From contig JAUQQI010000237.1 of NCBI GenBank assembly GCA_030549955.1, forward strand, positions 1-10,308: a stretch of 10,308 nt of DNA, read 5' to 3'. The notes beneath the pieces are model-generated. The model was given only the letters and a program-made list of their open reading frames with translations. It ran no database searches and was not told the origin of the DNA. Positions 7,675 through 10,308 of this stretch are shown here, piece after piece. Origin of the DNA: Chloroflexota bacterium (lineage in GTDB: Bacteria > Chloroflexota > Dehalococcoidia > JAUQQI01). Within the stretch, counting starts at the first letter, position 1. Each line of letters begins with the position of its first letter. The position numbers and the translations under genes are program-made.

Positions 7675-8007
7675 ATGATTGACCGGCGCGAGTTTTTAAG
7701 GTCGTCCCTGGTCGGGATTGGGGCCGGCATCTACATGCCAGATATTTTTATCCGGGCCCTTCGAACGGCCATCGGCGACGGGAGCCGGGTGGTCCTCTCC
7801 GACGGGGGCGACCGGACCGTGATTGTCGTCCAGCTTGCCGGCGGCAACGACGGTCTGAACACCGTGGTCCCGCATCAGGACGGCCGCTACTATTCGGCCC
7901 GGCCGACTCTCGCCGTCCGGCCGGAAACCGTCATTCCGCTGACCGCTGGCCTCGGCCTTCACCCTGCCCTCTCGGGTCTGGGCCGACGGCCAACTGGCGG
8001 TTATTGA
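7675..8007 (+). CDS. DUF1501 protein, N-terminal fragment with Tat signal
   Basis: This 110-residue open frame holds the N-terminus of the DUF1501 protein. DRREFLR at the start followed by a hydrophobic stretch is a good twin-arginine signal, suggesting export in a folded state. VVQLAGGNDGLNTVVP (D59) is the first conserved block of the family, which is related to the alkaline phosphatase/sulfatase superfamily; the aspartate sits where that superfamily has a metal ligand. The last residues (about RRPTGGY) are out-of-frame sequence and not family-like. If translated alone it would lack most of the enzyme core. Confidence 0.7.
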   Translation: MIDRREFLRSSLVGIGAGIYMPDIFIRALRTAIGDGSRVVLSDGGDRTVIVVQLAGGNDGLNTVVPHQDGRYYSARPTLAVRPETVIPLTAGLGLHPALSGLGRRPTGGY

Positions 8008-8050
8008 GGGGGTCGGCTACGACCATCCGAGCCTCTCCCACTTTGAGGCC

Positions 8051-8911
8051 ATGGACATCTGGCAGACTGCCGACCCCGAGCGGGGCCGGCAGTCCGGCTG
8101 GCTCTCGAAGATTGTCGCCGGAGCAGTGGACAGCCAGGGGCATCCCCTGGGGGCCGTGGCTCTCGGCGCCAGGCTTCCACCGGCCCTCTGCTGTCCGCCA
8201 AATGCGGCCGCGGTGATTGGGGGGCCGGAAGCCTTCAGGCTGGGGGCTGACCCCAGGTATCCGGCTCTCAGGGCAGCCCGGCAGACGACCCTGGAGCGAC
8301 TTTACCGCACTTACCGGCCGCCCGCTCCTTACGCCGCCGTTTTCGAGTCGGCGTCGGTCGGGGCGGCAGTCGGGATGGCCCAGCTTCAACAGGCTCTCGG
8401 AGCGTACCGACCAGCGGTCGATTATCCGCAGACCGCCCTGGGGGTGGGGCTGGGGCTCTTTGCGGCCCTGATCGACCAGGGCCTTGGCCTTCGGGTCGGG
8501 TACATCATCCAGGGTGGGTACGACACCCACGCCGGGCAGGCCCGCACCCACGAGGCTCTGCTCCAGGCCCTGGGCGACGCTCTGGCCGCCTTCTACGCCG
8601 ACCTGAGGGCCAGGGGCCACCTGGACCGGGTGCTGGTCCTGACCTGGTCGGAGTTCGGCCGGCGGGTCGCCGAGAACGGTTCCCGCGGCACCGACCACGG
8701 GACGGCGGCCCCAATGTTTCTGCTGGGGGGCCGGGTCCGGGGCGGCCTTTACGGCTCCCCGCCGGACCTCGGCCAGCTCGACAACGGCAATTTGAAGTTC
8801 GAGACCGATTTTCGAAGCGTCTACGCGACGGTCCTTGAAAGCTGGCTTGGGGCCGATGCCGGCCAGGTTCTCGGCCGACGGTTTCCGACCCTGACCGTCC
8901 TCAGAGGATGA
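8051..8911 (+). CDS. DUF1501 protein, C-terminal fragment
   Basis: This open frame (286 residues from ATG 8051, with family-like sequence extending upstream in frame to 7979) holds the rest of the DUF1501 protein. It contains GGYDTHAGQ (D158, H160), TWSEFGRR (E201) and GTDHGTAAP (D215, H216), the conserved likely metal- or substrate-binding blocks. The ATG is an internal methionine of the family (the MDIWQT block). GAGG at 8045-8048 is only 2 nt away, too close for good initiation, so independent translation is doubtful. It ends within a palindrome shared with the convergent gene. Confidence 0.65.
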   Translation: MDIWQTADPERGRQSGWLSKIVAGAVDSQGHPLGAVALGARLPPALCCPPNAAAVIGGPEAFRLGADPRYPALRAARQTTLERLYRTYRPPAPYAAVFESASVGAAVGMAQLQQALGAYRPAVDYPQTALGVGLGLFAALIDQGLGLRVGYIIQGGYDTHAGQARTHEALLQALGDALAAFYADLRARGHLDRVLVLTWSEFGRRVAENGSRGTDHGTAAPMFLLGGRVRGGLYGSPPDLGQLDNGNLKFETDFRSVYATVLESWLGADAGQVLGRRFPTLTVLRG

Positions 8912-8919
8912 CGGTCAGG
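8890..8919. terminator. Palindrome at the convergent gene ends, possible bidirectional terminator
   Basis: CCTGACCGTC at 8890-8899 and GACGGTCAGG at 8910-8919 form a perfect 10-bp stem around a 10-nt loop. It sits exactly where the DUF1501 gene (plus) and the membrane-protein gene (minus) end and overlap. No T-run follows on either side, so it is not a textbook intrinsic terminator, but a symmetric hairpin between convergent genes fits bidirectional termination or 3'-end protection. Because of the palindrome, both proteins carry LTV near their C-termini. Confidence 0.5.
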
Positions 8920-9512
8920 ATTCCGGCGGCGACCAGGGTGAAGGCCCACAGCAGGTCGGTGTTAAACCAGGCCCGGCGCAGGATTTCAACCCCAACCCAC
9001 TCGTAGACCACGAGGGCGGTCAGCCCGGCCGTCAGGAACATCGTCAGGCCGTGGACGAAGGCGAGGCCGGCCGCTGAAAGGGGCGCGGCCGGGGTGTGTC
9101 CGGGGTGGGGCGGCAGGGCCAGGGCGACCGGGGCAAGCATCAGCCCGGCCCCGTGGGCCGAGGCCATGATGAACGACCAGAGGCCGAGGTCACCAAATCC
9201 AACCCGAAACCCGACTCGGACCGGGTGACGCAGCCACCGGAGCCGGTAAAGGCCGAACCCCGCCAGGCCGAGGCCGACGACGACCTTGACCAGCTGCACG
9301 GGCAAAACCAGTCCCGCGGCCGTCAACACCCCGACGGCGAGGCTGGTCGCCGCCAGATGCCCGAGACCGATGGGAATGAGGGCGGCGAGAACCGCCGACC
9401 GCCGCTTCTCCTGCAGGCCGAGGGCGGCCGCAAAAAGCCAGCCCATCGCCGGATTCAGGCCGTGGTAGGCGCCGAGGGCGGCCGCAAGCAACCACGACCA
9501 GATGCTTGTCAC
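8901..9512 (-). CDS. Polytopic membrane protein with intramembrane histidines, coupled to the SBP56/MTO gene
   Basis: This 203-residue, strongly hydrophobic protein has about five to six predicted membrane segments. Histidines sit in or near the segments: GAYHGLNPAMGW (H17), PIGLGH (H52), SAHGAGLML (H120) and FVHGLTM (H154), with HPGH (136-139) in a loop. Small membrane proteins with such histidines include metal transporters (NicO/UreH-like), but I cannot assign a family with confidence. Start: GTG at 9512-9510, which overlaps the upstream TGA as GTGA. There is no Shine-Dalgarno directly before it, so translation is probably coupled to the upstream gene. Earlier in-frame sequence is Arg/Pro-rich out-of-frame reading of that gene, and starting at the next Met (23) would lose the HGLNP motif. 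The coupling suggests a role in the same process as the upstream enzyme, for example metal delivery (inference). Confidence 0.75.
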   Translation of the reverse strand: MTSIWSWLLAAALGAYHGLNPAMGWLFAAALGLQEKRRSAVLAALIPIGLGHLAATSLAVGVLTAAGLVLPVQLVKVVVGLGLAGFGLYRLRWLRHPVRVGFRVGFGDLGLWSFIMASAHGAGLMLAPVALALPPHPGHTPAAPLSAAGLAFVHGLTMFLTAGLTALVVYEWVGVEILRRAWFNTDLLWAFTLVAAGILTVIL

Positions 9513-10308
9513 GGGTAGCAGAACGAGTCCGACGAGCTGTCTCCGCCCTGCAGCCTGACCTGATGGGGCCGGATCTGGGCAAAGTCCACGAAGAAGTCCG
9601 GGTCGAGGCGCAGGCCTCCGGTCGGGTCGGCATCGATTTTGACCAGCCAGCCCCTCAGCCCGGGATAGAACTGGTCGTCCCATGAGCTGTAAAGGGAGTT
9701 GGTCACGTAGAGCCGCCGGCCGTCCCGGCTCACCTCCACCATCTGCGGACCCCCGTTCAGGGGCCCGGCCTTGGGGTGGGGGGCCTGGCGGAGGATGCCC
9801 CCAACTTGAACAATCCCGGCCGGCTGCGGGTTAAAGGGGTCGGAGACGTCGTACCGGCGCAGCTCGCCGCTTCCCCAGCATGAAACGTAAAGAAAACGGT
9901 CGTCCAGCGAAAGGTCGATGTCGGTGACCAGGGGTGGCACCGCCCGGAGGTCTTTGAGCATCGGCGGCAGCTTTTCGGGGTCGGCCGGCTCGGCCGGGAT
10001 GTCGATGACCTTCCGGACCTGCCAGTCGTTCCCATCCTGGTACCAGAGCCAGATGGAGCTCGAAAGGTCCTGGACGTTCACTACCACCCCGGCGAACCCG
10101 TAAGCCTTCGTGGGGTCGTGGGCGGGGCGGAGCTCGAGGACCATCTGGTAGTCGGCGCCCAGGTCGAGGGCCTTGAGATGTCGGCGGCGGCGCAGGTCCC
10201 AGAGGTGGAGCCGGTGACCGAACCGGCGGTTGACAACATCCTCCAGGCGAAGTCCGTCCTCGAAAAGGGAGGGCGTCGCCCACTCGCTGGAAATGCCGAC
10301 GTCGTAGG
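9509..10308 (-). CDS. Selenium-binding protein 56 / methanethiol oxidase family, C-terminal part (runs off right edge)
   Basis: 265 residues are visible, open to the window edge. The sequence matches the C-terminal part of the SBP56/SELENBP1 family: ISSEWATP, HLHLWD-like RLHLWDLRRR, TDIDLSLDDRFLYVSCWG, RYDVSDPFNP, NGGPQMVEVSRDGRRLYVT, NSLYSSWDDQFYPGL, DFFVDF and the end RPHQVRLQGGDSSSDSFCYP. Family members are seven-bladed beta-propellers; bacterial and human members oxidise methanethiol to formaldehyde, hydrogen sulfide and hydrogen peroxide, and the bacterial enzyme (MtoX) is described as copper-dependent. Full length is about 450-470 residues, so roughly 200 N-terminal residues lie outside, including the region that would show a signal peptide and the selenium-binding cysteine of the human protein. 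Whether it is periplasmic is therefore unknown. The stop TGA (9511-9509) overlaps the GTG of the membrane-protein gene. Confidence 0.92.
   Translation of the reverse strand, partial: YDVGISSEWATPSLFEDGLRLEDVVNRRFGHRLHLWDLRRRRHLKALDLGADYQMVLELRPAHDPTKAYGFAGVVVNVQDLSSSIWLWYQDGNDWQVRKVIDIPAEPADPEKLPPMLKDLRAVPPLVTDIDLSLDDRFLYVSCWGSGELRRYDVSDPFNPQPAGIVQVGGILRQAPHPKAGPLNGGPQMVEVSRDGRRLYVTNSLYSSWDDQFYPGLRGWLVKIDADPTGGLRLDPDFFVDFAQIRPHQVRLQGGDSSSDSFCYP

Larger units (their letters stand above)
7675..8911 (+). pseudogene. DUF1501 family protein gene, reading frame broken once near 7979
   Basis: Read across a frame change, the locus encodes about 410 residues, the normal size of a DUF1501 protein (PF07394). 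The first frame runs from ATG 7675 to a TGA at 8005-8007. Family similarity stops at HPALSGL (to 7980) and resumes in another frame at TGG 7979 with WADGQLAVIEGVGYDHPSLSHFEAMDIWQT, then continues uninterrupted to TGA 8909-8911. In relatives a few residues normally lie between the HPAL block and this tryptophan, so the junction looks like a small out-of-frame deletion (8 or 11 nt) more than a one-base error. There is no homopolymer or classic slippery site. No other lesion is seen, so the break is either recent or a sequence error. AGGGGG lies 6 nt before the start codon. The 3' end overlaps the convergent membrane-protein gene by 11 bp. Confidence 0.75.

Noticed and set aside
8005..8007. TGA in the DUF1501 gene as a recoded selenocysteine codon
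   Set aside because: Reading through in the same frame gives non-family sequence and a second TGA at 8044-8046. Homology resumes only in another frame, upstream of this TGA.
9513..9683. Upstream extension of the membrane-protein frame to an ATG at 9683
   Set aside because: The extra 57 residues are Arg/Pro-rich and are the out-of-frame reading of the conserved SBP56 C-terminus. The GTG at 9512 with GTGA overlap fits better.

Overview
The window is GC-rich bacterial DNA. Arginine is written mostly as CGG, all six visible gene ends use TGA, and most starts have a G-rich Shine-Dalgarno such as AGGGGG, GAGGAGG or GAAGGG. There is no rRNA, tRNA, CRISPR array or mobile element, and codon use looks even across all genes, so nothing here looks recently acquired. 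The exported DUF1800/DUF1501 pair and the strong Shine-Dalgarno sites point to a bacterium rather than an archaeon. The lineage cannot be fixed from this window.

Layout. (1) 1-1138, minus strand: N-terminal part of a PEP synthase / rifampicin-phosphotransferase-like dikinase running off the left edge. (2) 1139-1287: a divergent intergenic region. (3) 1288-2928, plus: an amidase-signature enzyme (GatA/AtzE-like) with an extra N-terminal helical segment of about 80 residues that looks like a fused GatC/AtzG-type adaptor. (4) 3025-8911, plus: a likely operon starting at a TTG codon. It holds a 1057-residue NorD/CbbO-type VWA protein with HEAT-like N-terminal repeats, then an exported DUF1800 protein, then a Tat-exported DUF1501 protein whose reading frame is broken once near 7979. 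(5) 8901-10308, minus: a selenium-binding protein 56 / methanethiol oxidase family gene (C-terminal part, running off the right edge), with a GTGA stop/start overlap to a small histidine-containing polytopic membrane protein. That membrane protein converges on, and overlaps by 11 bp, the DUF1501 gene inside a 10-bp palindrome.

How the genes may work together (inference). NorD and CbbO proteins normally work with a MoxR-type AAA+ ATPase to activate or mature a target enzyme. Here the NorD-like protein has no AAA+ partner in view and instead heads an operon with two proteins carrying twin-arginine-like export signals. A testable reading is cytoplasmic maturation of a protein that is then exported folded. 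Separately, the methanethiol-oxidase-like enzyme and its coupled membrane protein look like a functional pair. Since the family is described as copper-dependent, a metal-handling role for the membrane protein is a reasonable hypothesis.
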